Assembly (NCBI RefSeq): GCF_000770795.1
Contig: NZ_JRKJ01000004.1
Coordinates: forward strand, 1-64,000
DNA from: Lysobacter dokdonensis DS-58
Lineage (GTDB): Bacteria > Pseudomonadota > Gammaproteobacteria > Xanthomonadales > Xanthomonadaceae
Length of the DNA: 64,000 bases
Direction: 5' to 3'
Below the pieces are notes generated by a model, which saw nothing but the letters and a program-made list of their open reading frames with translations, had not been told where the DNA came from and did not search any database. Shown in pieces: positions 44,522-53,869 of this stretch. A program made the translations under genes and the position numbers. Positions within the stretch are counted from its first letter, which is position 1; each line of letters opens with the position of its first letter.

Positions 44522-45592
44522 TCATTCCGACGCGCCGGGCGCGTAGAAGAACACCGCCGCGAGGATCAGGTACACCGCCAGCAGTTGCGCGCCGCGGAAC
44601 CAGTCGGTGCGACCGTCGGTGGAGACTTGCGCGCTGATCATCGTCGCCAGGAGGACGCTCACCACCAGGCTCGGTGCGAATACCAGCGGCATGGGATGCG
44701 GGCCGACGAAATAACTGAGCAACACCAGCAGCGGCGCGATCAGCAAGGCCAGTTGCACGCTGGCGCCCTGCGCGATCGACATCGCCAGGTCCATGCGGTT
44801 CCCGCGCGCGGCCATGATGGCGCTCACCGCTTCGGCTGCGCCCCCGAGCACCGCGAGCACGAACACACCGGAGAACGCCGGCGACAGGCCGAGCGATTCG
44901 GTCGCCGGCTCGATCACCGCGACGAGGATCTCGCTCATGACCACGACGCCGAACGTCGCGGTGCCGAGGATCAGCGCGGCGCGCTTCGGGCTCCATGCGG
45001 GGACGTCGTGGCCGCCGTGCGCGTCGTGCGCGTCGCCGTCGCCCGATGCGGGCGACTTCGCGGCCCGCAACGTCTGGATCACGCTGCACGCGTAGATGGC
45101 CAGCAGCACGACGGCGATCCACACGCTGATCGAATCGATGGCCGCCGATTCGGTCGGGACCACCGCGCGATAGGCCGCCGGCATGATCATCGAGATCACC
45201 GCGAGCGTGAGCATCGCCGCCAGCGAGCGCGACATCGTCGTGTCGTAACGCTGCGTGCCCCAGCGACGGCCACCGACCACCATCGCGATGCCCATCACCA
45301 GCAGGATGTTGCCGATGATCGCGCCGGCGAGCGAAGCCATCACCATTGCATGCAGGCCTTCGCGCAGCGCCGCGAGGCAGATGATGAATTCGGCGGCGTT
45401 GCCGAAGGTCGCGTTGAGCAATCCGCCGATCGACGGACCCACGCGCTCGGCGAGCACGCCGGTGGCCTGCGCCATGATTCCCGCCAGCGGCACGATCGCG
45501 ACCGCCGCGGTGCCGAAGATGAGCAGCGTGCGGTCCGGCGCGAATTGCTCCAGGAGGAGCGCGATCGGCGCGAAGACCAGCAGCCATTTCAT
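44522..45592 (-). CDS. CaCA-family calcium/cation-proton exchanger (Cax-like)
   Basis: This 356-residue protein has about 11 membrane helices in two inverted halves. Alpha-repeat 1 holds GNAAEF (65-70) and alpha-repeat 2 holds GGAAEA (250-255), the ion-binding Glu motifs of Ca2+/H+ antiporters. A His/Asp-rich cytosolic loop (GDGDAHDAHGGHD, 184-196) separates them. The start MKWLLVFAPI at 45592 overlaps the TolC-like gene stop by 4 bp. Direction and ion (Ca2+, Na+ or K+) are not certain from sequence. Confidence 0.88.
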   Translation of the reverse strand: MKWLLVFAPIALLLEQFAPDRTLLIFGTAAVAIVPLAGIMAQATGVLAERVGPSIGGLLNATFGNAAEFIICLAALREGLHAMVMASLAGAIIGNILLVMGIAMVVGGRRWGTQRYDTTMSRSLAAMLTLAVISMIMPAAYRAVVPTESAAIDSISVWIAVVLLAIYACSVIQTLRAAKSPASGDGDAHDAHGGHDVPAWSPKRAALILGTATFGVVVMSEILVAVIEPATESLGLSPAFSGVFVLAVLGGAAEAVSAIMAARGNRMDLAMSIAQGASVQLALLIAPLLVLLSYFVGPHPMPLVFAPSLVVSVLLATMISAQVSTDGRTDWFRGAQLLAVYLILAAVFFYAPGASE

Positions 45593-47019
45593 CTGGCTTC
45601 TCCCGGACCGGGCGTTTCGCCGGTCGTGGGCGGCGCGGCCGCGACAAAATCGCCGCCGAGCGCGAGGTGGAGATCGACGCGCCGCACGAGGCGTTCGCGC
45701 CGCACGGCGAGCAACGCCACTTCCGATGCATTCGCCGACAACTGGCGGCCCATGACGTCGCGCAAATCGCTCTTGCCGATGCGGTACGACGTTTCGGTGA
45801 GGCCGGCGGCGCGGCGGCTGTCTTCCGCCGACACGCGCAGCAATTCCTCGCGCGTGGCGAGCGTGGCTTCGGCGTCGAGCGCGCTCTCGACTTCGTCCAG
45901 CGCCTGCAACGCCAGGCGCGCGTAATTCGCGACGGCCTCGCGTTGTTCGGCCGTGCGCAAGCGCACCTGCCCCGTCAGCATCCCGCCGGTGTACAGCGGG
46001 ATCACGGTGGTCGCGCTGGCGCTGGCGGTGTTCTGCGTGATGTTGCGCTGCACGTTGATGGCATCGCGCGAGACGCGCCCGTAGCCGCCCGACAAGGTGA
46101 GCGTCGGCCAGAACGAGGCTTTCGCTTCGCCGACGAGGTCGAACGCCGCGGCCACGCGCCGTTCCGCCGCGAGGAGGTCGGGCCTGCGATCCAGCGCATC
46201 GGCCGGCATGCCCGCGGGCACCGGGCCGGGGAAGGGAACGAGATCCTCGCGCGCGGCGATGGCCGCCGCCGGATAACGCCCGACGAGGGTTTCCAGCGCG
46301 CGCAACGCCTGCCGGTGCGCGAGTTCCACCTGGCGTGCGGCGTCGCGGTAGTTCGCCGCGCTCGCACGCGCGGCGAGCACGTCGGTTTCGTTGCCCGCGC
46401 CGATGCGCAGGCGGTCGTCGGCCAACCCGGTGAGGCGTTCGGCATCCTCGGCCATGCGATTGGCGAGCTTCGCCTGTTGCGCGGTTTCCGTCGCAAGGAA
46501 CCAGGTGCGCGCGACCGACGCTGCGAGCGACTGCCGTGCGAAGCGCCAATCGGCGCTGCTCGCATCGCGCGAGGCCATCGCCGCGTTGCGCGCATACCGC
46601 ATGCGCCCCCACAGATCGATTTCCCATGCGACCCGCAACATCACGCCGCTGAGCATCGCTACGAGATCGGAGACGGGCTTGGATCCTGCGCGCCCGAGGA
46701 TGCCGATCGCGGGTTTGAGTTGCGCCGTGGCGAGATCCACCTGCGCCTCCGCCTGCTCCATGCGCGCGGCGGCGATGGCGAGGTCGGGATTGTGTTCGAG
46801 CGCTTCGGCCACGAGCGCTTCGAGCTGCGGATCACCGAACGTCGCGAGCCACCCCGCTTCCACGGGCGCGGCGTTGGCGCCGGTGCGCCAGCCCTGGGGC
46901 ACTTCGACGTGGCCGAGTGCTTGCGCTTGCACCTCGTCGCTGGTCGGCTCGGGCGCGGTTGCGCACCCGGCGAGCAGCGCCGCCGCGAATGCCGATGCGA
47001 ACGTCAGGCGGCTGCGCAT
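45589..47019 (-). CDS. NodT/TolC-family outer-membrane factor lipoprotein
   Basis: This 476-residue outer-membrane channel has a lipoprotein signal (AALLAGCAT, Cys19) and two OEP repeats: AALVAEALEHNPDLAIAAARMEQAEAQVD and the matching ANYARLALQALDEVESALDAE (landmarks only). The DALDRRPDLLAAERRVAAA motif is standard in the family. It would form the exit duct for the HlyD-type adaptor encoded next to it. It is separated by 7 bp from that gene. Confidence 0.92.
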   Translation of the reverse strand: MRSRLTFASAFAAALLAGCATAPEPTSDEVQAQALGHVEVPQGWRTGANAAPVEAGWLATFGDPQLEALVAEALEHNPDLAIAAARMEQAEAQVDLATAQLKPAIGILGRAGSKPVSDLVAMLSGVMLRVAWEIDLWGRMRYARNAAMASRDASSADWRFARQSLAASVARTWFLATETAQQAKLANRMAEDAERLTGLADDRLRIGAGNETDVLAARASAANYRDAARQVELAHRQALRALETLVGRYPAAAIAAREDLVPFPGPVPAGMPADALDRRPDLLAAERRVAAAFDLVGEAKASFWPTLTLSGGYGRVSRDAINVQRNITQNTASASATTVIPLYTGGMLTGQVRLRTAEQREAVANYARLALQALDEVESALDAEATLATREELLRVSAEDSRRAAGLTETSYRIGKSDLRDVMGRQLSANASEVALLAVRRERLVRRVDLHLALGGDFVAAAPPTTGETPGPGEAR

Positions 47020-47026
47020 GGCGGCC

Positions 47027-48208
47027 TCAGTGCAACTTCAGCACGAGCATGTCGATCTTGGTGCCGACACGCAGGATCACCTTGCGGATGATGTGCACGA
47101 TCGCGCCGTGCTGCGTATAGACCGCACCGACGCCCTGCGCGCCCATCGGCAGGAAGGCCTTCTCGTCGCGTCCGGACGGCCGCAGGCGCACCGCGAAGCG
47201 GCCCGGCGGAATCGGATTGGTGCCGGTCTGCGGAACGGTGCCGGACAACGGCAGCTGCCCCGTGCCCGACGACCACACGATGGAATCGACCGTCGTCTTG
47301 ATGATGCGGTTGGGGAAGGCCTTCAGCGCGATCTCCGCCTCGTCCCCGGGACGGATGTTGCGCAGTTCGTTCTGCGAGAACATCGCCAGCACCATCTGCT
47401 CGTTCTCGACGAACGACATCACCGGCACCAGCGGCAGCTGCGCGGCGAAGGACCCTTCCCGCAACTGCAGGTTCACCACCGTGCCATCGGCCGGCGCATA
47501 GAACACCGTTTGATCGAGCTCCCACTTGGCGTAGGCGATCTGCGCTTTCAATTGCTCGACCGCGGCGCGCGCCTGCGCCACTTCCGACAACTCGCCCTGC
47601 TTGTTGCGCGCCGACAGCTTCTGCTGTACCTGCGCGACGTTGGCCGTGGTCTGCGCCAGGTCCGCGCGCAGGCTGCGCACGTCGGTCTGCGCCTGTTCGT
47701 AATCGAACTTGGTGCCCGCGCCTGTCGTCGACAGATCGCGCGTCTGGCCTTCGCGGCGCAGCGCGAGTGCGAGTTTGGCGTTCAACGCTTCGCGCGTGGA
47801 GCGCGCAGCGCGCAGTTGCTCGTCGAGTTCGCGCTGGTAGGCGCTCGCACTATCCAGCTTGGCCGAGAACTCGGGCAGCTTGGCCTGCAGTTCGCCGAGC
47901 TTCTGCTGGAAGGGCAGCGGGTCGATGCGGAACAGCACCTGCCCCTTCTTGATCGGGCGATTGGGCTCGATCGGCACTTCGATCACGCGCCCGGTGACGC
48001 GCGGCGTGACCTGCACGACGTAGTTGATCACGCGCACGTCGGAGGACGACGGCGCGACGACATTGAGGTACAGGATCAACGCGGTCAGGCCGAAGATCGG
48101 CAGCGTGAACACGATGATCTGGCTGACGAAATTCCATGGCAGCAGCTTGAACTTGAAGAAGATCAGCCAGCAGATGCCCGCGTAGATCAGGAGGAGGATG
48201 ATTTCCAT
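47027..48208 (-). CDS. HlyD/EmrA-type membrane-fusion protein (YibH-like)
   Basis: This 393-residue adaptor has two N-terminal hydrophobic segments (about 2-20 and 31-50), a biotinyl-lipoyl half-motif (VTPRVTGRVIEVPIEPNRPIKKGQ-like, residues 68-90), a long coiled-coil hairpin (about 105-215) and the second half-motif with YAPADGTVVNL, then a beta-barrel domain. The arrangement resembles E. coli YibH. It starts on the stop of the DUF3302 gene (TGATG). It would bridge an inner-membrane partner to the TolC-like protein. Confidence 0.9.
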   Translation of the reverse strand: MEIILLLIYAGICWLIFFKFKLLPWNFVSQIIVFTLPIFGLTALILYLNVVAPSSSDVRVINYVVQVTPRVTGRVIEVPIEPNRPIKKGQVLFRIDPLPFQQKLGELQAKLPEFSAKLDSASAYQRELDEQLRAARSTREALNAKLALALRREGQTRDLSTTGAGTKFDYEQAQTDVRSLRADLAQTTANVAQVQQKLSARNKQGELSEVAQARAAVEQLKAQIAYAKWELDQTVFYAPADGTVVNLQLREGSFAAQLPLVPVMSFVENEQMVLAMFSQNELRNIRPGDEAEIALKAFPNRIIKTTVDSIVWSSGTGQLPLSGTVPQTGTNPIPPGRFAVRLRPSGRDEKAFLPMGAQGVGAVYTQHGAIVHIIRKVILRVGTKIDMLVLKLH

Positions 48209-48612
48209 CAGGCGCCCCGCTCGCCCGCCGGCTCGAGGTCCGGCGCCTTCAGGGATACCGCGTCGCCGCCGTGGCCGTGCGGGTCTTCGGTGTCGCGGCC
48301 GTAGGCGAGTTTGTAGAGCACGGGCTTCGAGTACGCCCACACCCATGCGATCGGCCAGAGCATCCCGCCGAAGACCAGCGAGAGCAGGCACACGATCTTG
48401 ATGGCCTGGAGCTGCGGATGGTGGCGCTTCTCCGCGATCTTCTCCGGCATGATGTGGACCCACCAGAACGCAGCGACCAGCACCACCGGCACGATGATGA
48501 TCGCGATCCACGCGATGACGTTGGCCATGGTGTCGAGGGCGTCGCCCTCCAGCAGCGAGGCGTGCGCGGGCGCGGCCCACGCGACCGCCAGGAAGGCGCA
48601 GAGCGCACGCAT
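48208..48612 (-). CDS. DUF3302 inner-membrane protein (YibI-like)
   Basis: This protein of about 134 residues has a signal-like N-terminus (ending AHA) followed by two membrane helices (NVIAWIAIIIVPVVLVAAFW and IVCLLSLVFGGMLWPIAWVW) and a His/Asp-containing tail. The HIMPEKIAEKRHHPQLQAIK loop is the DUF3302 signature as I know it from YibI, the partner of YibH. A start at 48645 would add 11 residues. It is the promoter-proximal gene of the minus-strand operon. Confidence 0.8.
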   Translation of the reverse strand: MRALCAFLAVAWAAPAHASLLEGDALDTMANVIAWIAIIIVPVVLVAAFWWVHIMPEKIAEKRHHPQLQAIKIVCLLSLVFGGMLWPIAWVWAYSKPVLYKLAYGRDTEDPHGHGGDAVSLKAPDLEPAGERGA

Positions 48613-48730
48613 GCGTCTTGGTAGCACGGCTACTCCCAAGGGCATCGGCTGATGGCCGACGAACGGTTCGATCCTAGGGACGCGTCCGATGGGCGGATAT
48701 TGTCCCTTGGGGCAACTCGGCGGATTCTCC

Positions 48731-48813
48731 TCATGCGCACCGCACTCCCCCGGACAGGTGGCCCTGTCCGCTGAGCTTCGATGTCCCCGTTGGGAAATGT
48801 GCAGTGCGCATGA
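48731..48813. repeat. Nested inverted repeat in a divergent promoter region
   Basis: Outer arms TCATGCGCACCGCAC (48731-48745) and GTGCAGTGCGCATGA (48799-48813) pair at 14 of 15 positions. They enclose an 8-bp perfect hairpin, CGGACAGG/CCTGTCCG, at 48751-48770. The element fills much of the 234-bp gap between the DUF3302 operon and the histidine kinase operon and ends 33 nt before the kinase ATG. Confidence 0.6.
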
Positions 48814-48846
48814 AGTGCCCCCTCTCCCCCGAAGTCGGACAATGCA

Positions 48847-50025
48847 ATGGGCCACGCGAACCAACCAGGCGAAGGCGTCGACAACGTCGTGATCCACGGC
48901 GTTGCGTTCGGGCACGGGCGCCAGCGCGGTGCGTTCTTCGATCACGTGCGCGAGGCCGCGCGCGGGCTGCTCAGTCCCCATCCGCGCGAGCTTCCGCTCG
49001 CCGACATGCGCGCACTGCTCGATGCGGTCCCCACCGCGCTGCTGCTGGCAGGCGATGATGGACGCGTATTGCTCGCCAACGACGCGGCGGAAAAGTTGTT
49101 CGGCTACCCGCGCGATGCGATGCCGCATGTCTTCGCGGACACGCTCGTGCCGTCGTTCGACGAAGGCGCACGCGAGTTGTTCGCGACGCGTGCGGACGGC
49201 TCGGAACTGCCGGTCGACGTGGAATGTCGCCAGGTCCGCCTCGGTGAGTCCATCGCGTTGTTGCTGACCGTCGCCGATGCGACGCAGCGCCGCCGGATGG
49301 AGCGCGAGGCCGTCCTCCAGCGCGATGAGCTGGCGCATCTGTCCCGCGTGGCGATGCTCGGCGAGTTGTCGGGCGCGCTGGCGCACGAGATCAACCAGCC
49401 GTTGTCGGCGATCCTGAGCAACGCGCAGGCCGCGCAGCGGCTGTTGCGCTCCGAACCGCCGGACCTGACGGAAATCAAGGACATCATCGACGACATCGTG
49501 GTCGACGACCGCCATGCCGGCGAAGTCATCCATCGGCTGCGCAAGTGGCTGCGCAAGGAGCACGTCGAACACGTGCCGCTCGGGATCAACGGCGTGGTGC
49601 TCGACGCGTTGCACCTGGTGCGCGGCGATCTGCTGCATCGCGGCGTCGACGTGCAGCTGGAACTGGCCGGCGACCTGCCGCACGTCGCGGGGGATCGCAT
49701 CCAGCTGCAGCAGGTCGTGCTCAACCTCGTGATGAATGGTTGCGATGCCATGGAGCAGCTGCAGAAGCCGCGGATGCTGCGGATCCTCACGCAGCAGGTG
49801 GGTGCCAACGTGCGCCTGGAAGTGATCGACAACGGGCGCGGCATCGAGCCGGCGATCGCGATGACGATGTTCGAGCCGTTCGAGACCACCAAGGCCGACG
49901 GCATGGGGATGGGGCTGGCGATCTGCCGGACCATCGTGGAATCGCACGGCGGGCGCGTGTGGGCGCGGACGCTCGACTACGGCGGCGCGCGCGTCGCCTT
50001 CGAACTGCCGGGACTGCCGCCATGA
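48847..50025 (+). CDS. PAS-domain histidine kinase (FixL-like architecture)
   Basis: This 392-residue soluble kinase has a PAS domain (about 54-145; LLDAVPTALLLAGDDGRVLLANDAAEKLFGY is the region, with ANDAAEKLFGY diagnostic), HisKA with His180 in LSGALAHEINQPLSAIL, and HATPase with NLVMNGCDAM, DNGRGIEP and GMGMGLAICR. The PAS core lacks a clear heme-ligand motif, so oxygen sensing is not supported. It is coupled by a 4-bp overlap to a FixJ-type regulator. No strong ribosome-binding site is seen, and an internal ATG at residue 54 is an alternative start. Confidence 0.9.
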   Translation: MGHANQPGEGVDNVVIHGVAFGHGRQRGAFFDHVREAARGLLSPHPRELPLADMRALLDAVPTALLLAGDDGRVLLANDAAEKLFGYPRDAMPHVFADTLVPSFDEGARELFATRADGSELPVDVECRQVRLGESIALLLTVADATQRRRMEREAVLQRDELAHLSRVAMLGELSGALAHEINQPLSAILSNAQAAQRLLRSEPPDLTEIKDIIDDIVVDDRHAGEVIHRLRKWLRKEHVEHVPLGINGVVLDALHLVRGDLLHRGVDVQLELAGDLPHVAGDRIQLQQVVLNLVMNGCDAMEQLQKPRMLRILTQQVGANVRLEVIDNGRGIEPAIAMTMFEPFETTKADGMGMGLAICRTIVESHGGRVWARTLDYGGARVAFELPGLPP

Positions 50026-50675
50026 ACGACACCGCCGCCGTCGTTCACCTCGTCGACAACGATCCGCGCGTGCTCAAGTCCGTCGCACGGCTGCTCGCGA
50101 GCGTGGGCATCGAAACCCGCGCCAGCACGTCCACCGACGAATTCCTCGCGCACTACGATGCCGATGTCCCCGGTTGCGTGGTGCTCGATCTGGCGATGCC
50201 GGGCCGCACGGGCCTGGATCTGCAACGCTCCCTGCAAGACCGCCACGTCGACGTGCCCATCGTCTTCCTGACCGGTTGCGCGGACGTGCCCACCTCGGTA
50301 CGCGCGATGAAGGCCGGCGCGCTCGATTTCCTCGTCAAGCCCGTGGACGGCGATGCGCTGATCGCCGCCGTGCGCGACGGCATCGCCGTCGATCGCCGCC
50401 AGCGCGAGCGCATCGACGCCGACCGCGCATTGCACGAACGCCTGTCGACGCTCACGCCGCGCGAGCACGAACTGCTGCCGCACCTGATCTCCGGCAAGCT
50501 CAACAAGCAGATCGCCGCCGACCTGGGCGTGGTCGAAAAGACCGTCAAGGTGCACCGCGCGCACGTGATGCAGAAGCTGGGCGTGCGCCGTCTCGCCGAT
50601 CTCGTGCGCCTGGCCTCGCGCGCGTCGATCGAACCGTCGGACGCGCCGCGCCCCATTGGTCCAACGGCCAATTGA
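50022..50675 (+). CDS. FixJ/NarL-type response regulator
   Basis: This 217-residue regulator has a receiver (about 5-120) with Asp56 (CVVLDLAMPG), Thr84 and Lys106 (LVKPVDG) and a LuxR-type helix-turn-helix (LTPREHELLPHLISGKLNKQ then IAADLGVVEKTVKVHRAHVM). It is the partner of the upstream kinase (ATGA overlap). The most likely target is the operon it heads or the divergent exporter operon. The nested inverted repeat between them is a candidate site. Confidence 0.93.
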   Translation: MNDTAAVVHLVDNDPRVLKSVARLLASVGIETRASTSTDEFLAHYDADVPGCVVLDLAMPGRTGLDLQRSLQDRHVDVPIVFLTGCADVPTSVRAMKAGALDFLVKPVDGDALIAAVRDGIAVDRRQRERIDADRALHERLSTLTPREHELLPHLISGKLNKQIAADLGVVEKTVKVHRAHVMQKLGVRRLADLVRLASRASIEPSDAPRPIGPTAN

Positions 50676-50708
50676 AGCCCCCTTCCTGCGGGGGATAGCG
50701 TCGCCCCA

Positions 50709-51092
50709 ATGACCGGGCGCACGCCAACAGTCGCAGTGCTCGACGACGAAGCTCCGGTCCGGCGCGCGTTGCAGCGCCTGCTGCGCGCCGCGGGGTTCGA
50801 CGTGCGCCTGTTCGCGACCGGAGCCGACTTCATGGCACACCTGGACGGCATCGATTGCGTGATCCTCGATCTGCACCTGCCGGGGATGTCGGGCTTCGAC
50901 GTACAGGACGCGTTGACCGACAGGCAGTCGCAGATCCCCGTGGTCGTGCTCACCGGCAACGACACGCCCGCCAACCGCACGCGCAGCCTCGCACATGGCG
51001 CGCGCGCATTCCTCGCCAAACCCGTGGACGACAAGGTGTTGCTGGATGCATTGCGCCCGCTGACGTCTCCAACGCACCCGAGGCTCTCATGA
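50709..51092 (+). CDS. Stand-alone receiver-domain protein
   Basis: This 127-residue protein is a receiver domain only: acidic pair DDE at 12-14, Asp54 (VILDLHLPGM), Thr83 (VVLTGND) and Lys104 (FLAKPVDD) are intact. It has no output domain, so it may act as a phosphate sink or as a protein-contact switch. The stop overlaps the decarboxylase start by 4 bp, which ties it directly to that enzyme. Confidence 0.88.
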   Translation: MTGRTPTVAVLDDEAPVRRALQRLLRAAGFDVRLFATGADFMAHLDGIDCVILDLHLPGMSGFDVQDALTDRQSQIPVVVLTGNDTPANRTRSLAHGARAFLAKPVDDKVLLDALRPLTSPTHPRLS

Positions 51093-53845
51093 ACGACATC
51101 GTCCAACCCGGCTCCGCCCAACTGGGCACCGTCTTCGCCGCGGCCGTCTCGCGCGAGGATCAATGGCGCCAATTGTCGGCATACGCACGCGCGTGGGCCG
51201 AGGCCAGCGCGAATGGCGGGGCGACGGAAGACCTGCGCACGAACTGCCGCACGCAATTGGCGCAGATCTCGCGCCTGGAGCATTGCTGGGCCTATCCGGG
51301 CACACGCTTGCTCGACACCTTGCGCGATCTGCTGGAGGCCGGCGACGCATCGAGCGTCGCGCGCCTGGCGCGAAAGCTGTCGGCCGCGCTGATGTCCGGC
51401 GACTACCGCCGCGACGAAAGCGCGTGGGACGCCGCCGAAGCCAGCGATGCGCGCCTGCTCGACACACTGCCGCCGGACCTGGATTCCGGCGCGCAGGGCA
51501 AGCCCTATTTCGAAGTACTCGTCGTGACGCCCTCGGATCCGGCGCAATGGCTGCGCTCGGCCGACGAAGTGCGCCACATGCGGCGTGGCGAGGATCCGTT
51601 CGAGTACGCGGTGCTGCACGTCGGCAGCTTCGAGGATGGCGCGCTCGCGGTGATGGTGAACCCGAACATCCAGTCCGTCGTGCTCGTCGACGGGTTCCAG
51701 TACACATCGAAGCACGACCTGCCCGACCTCAAGCAGTTCCTCGCGCGCAACATGGACATCGACGCGAAGAGCATCGAACCCGGCGCGATTTCCACGCGCC
51801 TTGCGCGCGCCATCGACGGCTACCGTCCGGAGATCGACCTCTACCTGCTCTCCGACCGCTCGCCCGAACTGCTGGCCGCCAGCGAGGAAGCCGCGCCGAT
51901 CCGCCGCATCTTCCACGGCATCGAAGAGCCGATGGAACTGCACCTGGCCATCCTGGACGGCATCAAGGACCGCTACGAAACGCCGTACTTCGACAACCTC
52001 AAGAAGTACGCGATGCGCCCGATCGGCACGTTCCATGCGCTGCCCGTCGCGCGCGGCAAGTCGGTGTTCGGATCGAACTGGATCCGCGACATGGGCGTGT
52101 TCTACGGCACCAACATCCTGTTCGCCGAGTCCTCCGCGACGACCGGCGGGCTGGACTCACTGCTCGAACCGACGGGCAACATCAAGAAGATGCAGGAGGC
52201 CACCGCGCGCGCGTTCGGCGCAAAGAAGGCCTACCTCGGCACGAACGGCACCTCGACGTCCAACAAGATCGTCGTGCAGGCGATCTGCAAGCCCGGCGAC
52301 ATCGTCATCGTGGACCGCAATTGCCACAAGTCGCACCACTACGGCTTCGTGCTGACCGGCGCACAGCCCTACTACGTGGAAGCCTTCCCGCTGACGCAGT
52401 ACTCGATGTACGGCGCGGTTCCGCTGCGCACGATCAAGCAGGCGTTGCTGGACTGCAAGGCCGAAGGCAAGCTCGACCGCGTGAAGGTGATCGACCTCAC
52501 CAACTGCACGTTCGACGGGCACATGTACAACCCGCGGCGGGTGATGGAAGAGTGCCTGGCGATCAAGCCGGACCTGGTGTTCCTGTGGGATGAGGCGTGG
52601 TTCGGTTTCGCGCGCTTCAATCCGCTGCACCGGGCGCGCACCGCGATGGGCGCGGCGGCGGCGCTGACGCGTCGCTATCGCAGCGAGGCCTATCGCGACG
52701 AATACAAGGCGTGGAAGGAAAAGAACCCCAACCCCGACGATGCCACGTTGCTCGACAGCGGCGCTCTGCCCGATCCCGAGCGCGTGCGAATCCGTGCGTA
52801 CCAGACCAACTCGACGCACAAATCGATGTCGGCGTTCCGCCAGGGGTCGATGATGCTGGTGTGGGACGAGGACTTCCACCAGGTGGAAGGCCCGTTCGAG
52901 GAGGCGTTCTTCGCGCACACCTCCACCTCGCCGAACCTGCAGCTGATCGCCTCGCTCGACCTTGCGCGCCGCCAGATGGAACTCGAAGGCTACGCGCTCA
53001 CGATGCGCATGACCGAGCTCGCGCTGCGCCTGCGCCAGACGATCAACGCCCACCCGCTGATCTCGAAGTATTTCCACGTCGCCACGCCCGCCGACATGAT
53101 CCCGGCGGAATTCCGCGAGTCGGGCATCACCGACTACGGCCCGCCGCACGGCACGTGGGCGGACATGGTGGATGCGTGGCACAACGACGAATTCGCGCTC
53201 GACCCCACGCGCATCACGCTGATCTGCGGCAGCGCGGGCTTCGACGGCACGCAGTTCAAGGGCTTGCTGGCCGAGAAGTTCGACATCCAGATCAACAAGA
53301 CCTCGCGCAATTCCATCCTCGTCCAGACCAACATCAACAACACGCACTCCGATGCGGCGCTGCTGATCAAGGCGCTGGCCGACATGGCGCGCGACATCGA
53401 GAAGCGCCTGGCGCATGAAGGCAAGACCGGGCGCGAGGTCTTCGACGCGCGCGTCAAGTCGCTGATGACCGACGTGCCGGATTTGCCGAACTTCAGCCGC
53501 TTCCATGATGGCTTCCGCGAGAACCCGAAGGCCGCGAGCAACGAAGGCCACATGCGGCCGGCGTTCTTCATGGCCTACGACGAGGACAACTGCGAGTTCG
53601 TGCGATTGAACAGCGAGGACGTGGAGCGCCGCCTCAAGGACGGCCCGGAAATGGTGTCGGCCAACTTCGTGATCCCGTATCCGCCCGGCTTCCCGATCAT
53701 GGTGCCGGGCCAGGTGATCACGGCCGACACGATCGCGTTCATGCGCAAGCTCGACGTCAAGGAAATCCACGGCTACCACGCGGCCGTCGGCATCAAGTTG
53801 ATCAAGCCGTCGGTCCTCTCGGGCCGCGCGTCCTCCATGCACTAA
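51089..53845 (+). CDS. Orn/Lys/Arg decarboxylase with extended N-terminus
   Basis: This 918-residue fold-type I PLP enzyme of the major-domain Orn/Lys/Arg decarboxylase family would consume a proton while turning a basic amino acid into a diamine. The PLP Lys is K578 (NSTHKSMSAFRQGS) and the cofactor Asp is D501 (WDEAWFG); GTNGTSTSNK at 385-394 binds phosphate. Usual members have about 710-760 residues. Here the first 130 residues are an extra helical region (RTNCRTQLAQISRLEHC, LDTLRDLLEAGD). The substrate cannot be told from sequence. It is followed by an AspT-type exchanger. Confidence 0.9.
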   Translation: MNDIVQPGSAQLGTVFAAAVSREDQWRQLSAYARAWAEASANGGATEDLRTNCRTQLAQISRLEHCWAYPGTRLLDTLRDLLEAGDASSVARLARKLSAALMSGDYRRDESAWDAAEASDARLLDTLPPDLDSGAQGKPYFEVLVVTPSDPAQWLRSADEVRHMRRGEDPFEYAVLHVGSFEDGALAVMVNPNIQSVVLVDGFQYTSKHDLPDLKQFLARNMDIDAKSIEPGAISTRLARAIDGYRPEIDLYLLSDRSPELLAASEEAAPIRRIFHGIEEPMELHLAILDGIKDRYETPYFDNLKKYAMRPIGTFHALPVARGKSVFGSNWIRDMGVFYGTNILFAESSATTGGLDSLLEPTGNIKKMQEATARAFGAKKAYLGTNGTSTSNKIVVQAICKPGDIVIVDRNCHKSHHYGFVLTGAQPYYVEAFPLTQYSMYGAVPLRTIKQALLDCKAEGKLDRVKVIDLTNCTFDGHMYNPRRVMEECLAIKPDLVFLWDEAWFGFARFNPLHRARTAMGAAAALTRRYRSEAYRDEYKAWKEKNPNPDDATLLDSGALPDPERVRIRAYQTNSTHKSMSAFRQGSMMLVWDEDFHQVEGPFEEAFFAHTSTSPNLQLIASLDLARRQMELEGYALTMRMTELALRLRQTINAHPLISKYFHVATPADMIPAEFRESGITDYGPPHGTWADMVDAWHNDEFALDPTRITLICGSAGFDGTQFKGLLAEKFDIQINKTSRNSILVQTNINNTHSDAALLIKALADMARDIEKRLAHEGKTGREVFDARVKSLMTDVPDLPNFSRFHDGFRENPKAASNEGHMRPAFFMAYDEDNCEFVRLNSEDVERRLKDGPEMVSANFVIPYPPGFPIMVPGQVITADTIAFMRKLDVKEIHGYHAAVGIKLIKPSVLSGRASSMH

Positions 53846-53869
53846 GAGCGCGATTCGAGGAGAACCGCC

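Noticed and set aside
48847-50675. Oxygen-sensing FixL-FixJ pair
   Set aside because: The architecture is similar, but the PAS domain has no recognisable heme-ligand His motif, and the pair heads a decarboxylase operon, not the cbb3 genes.
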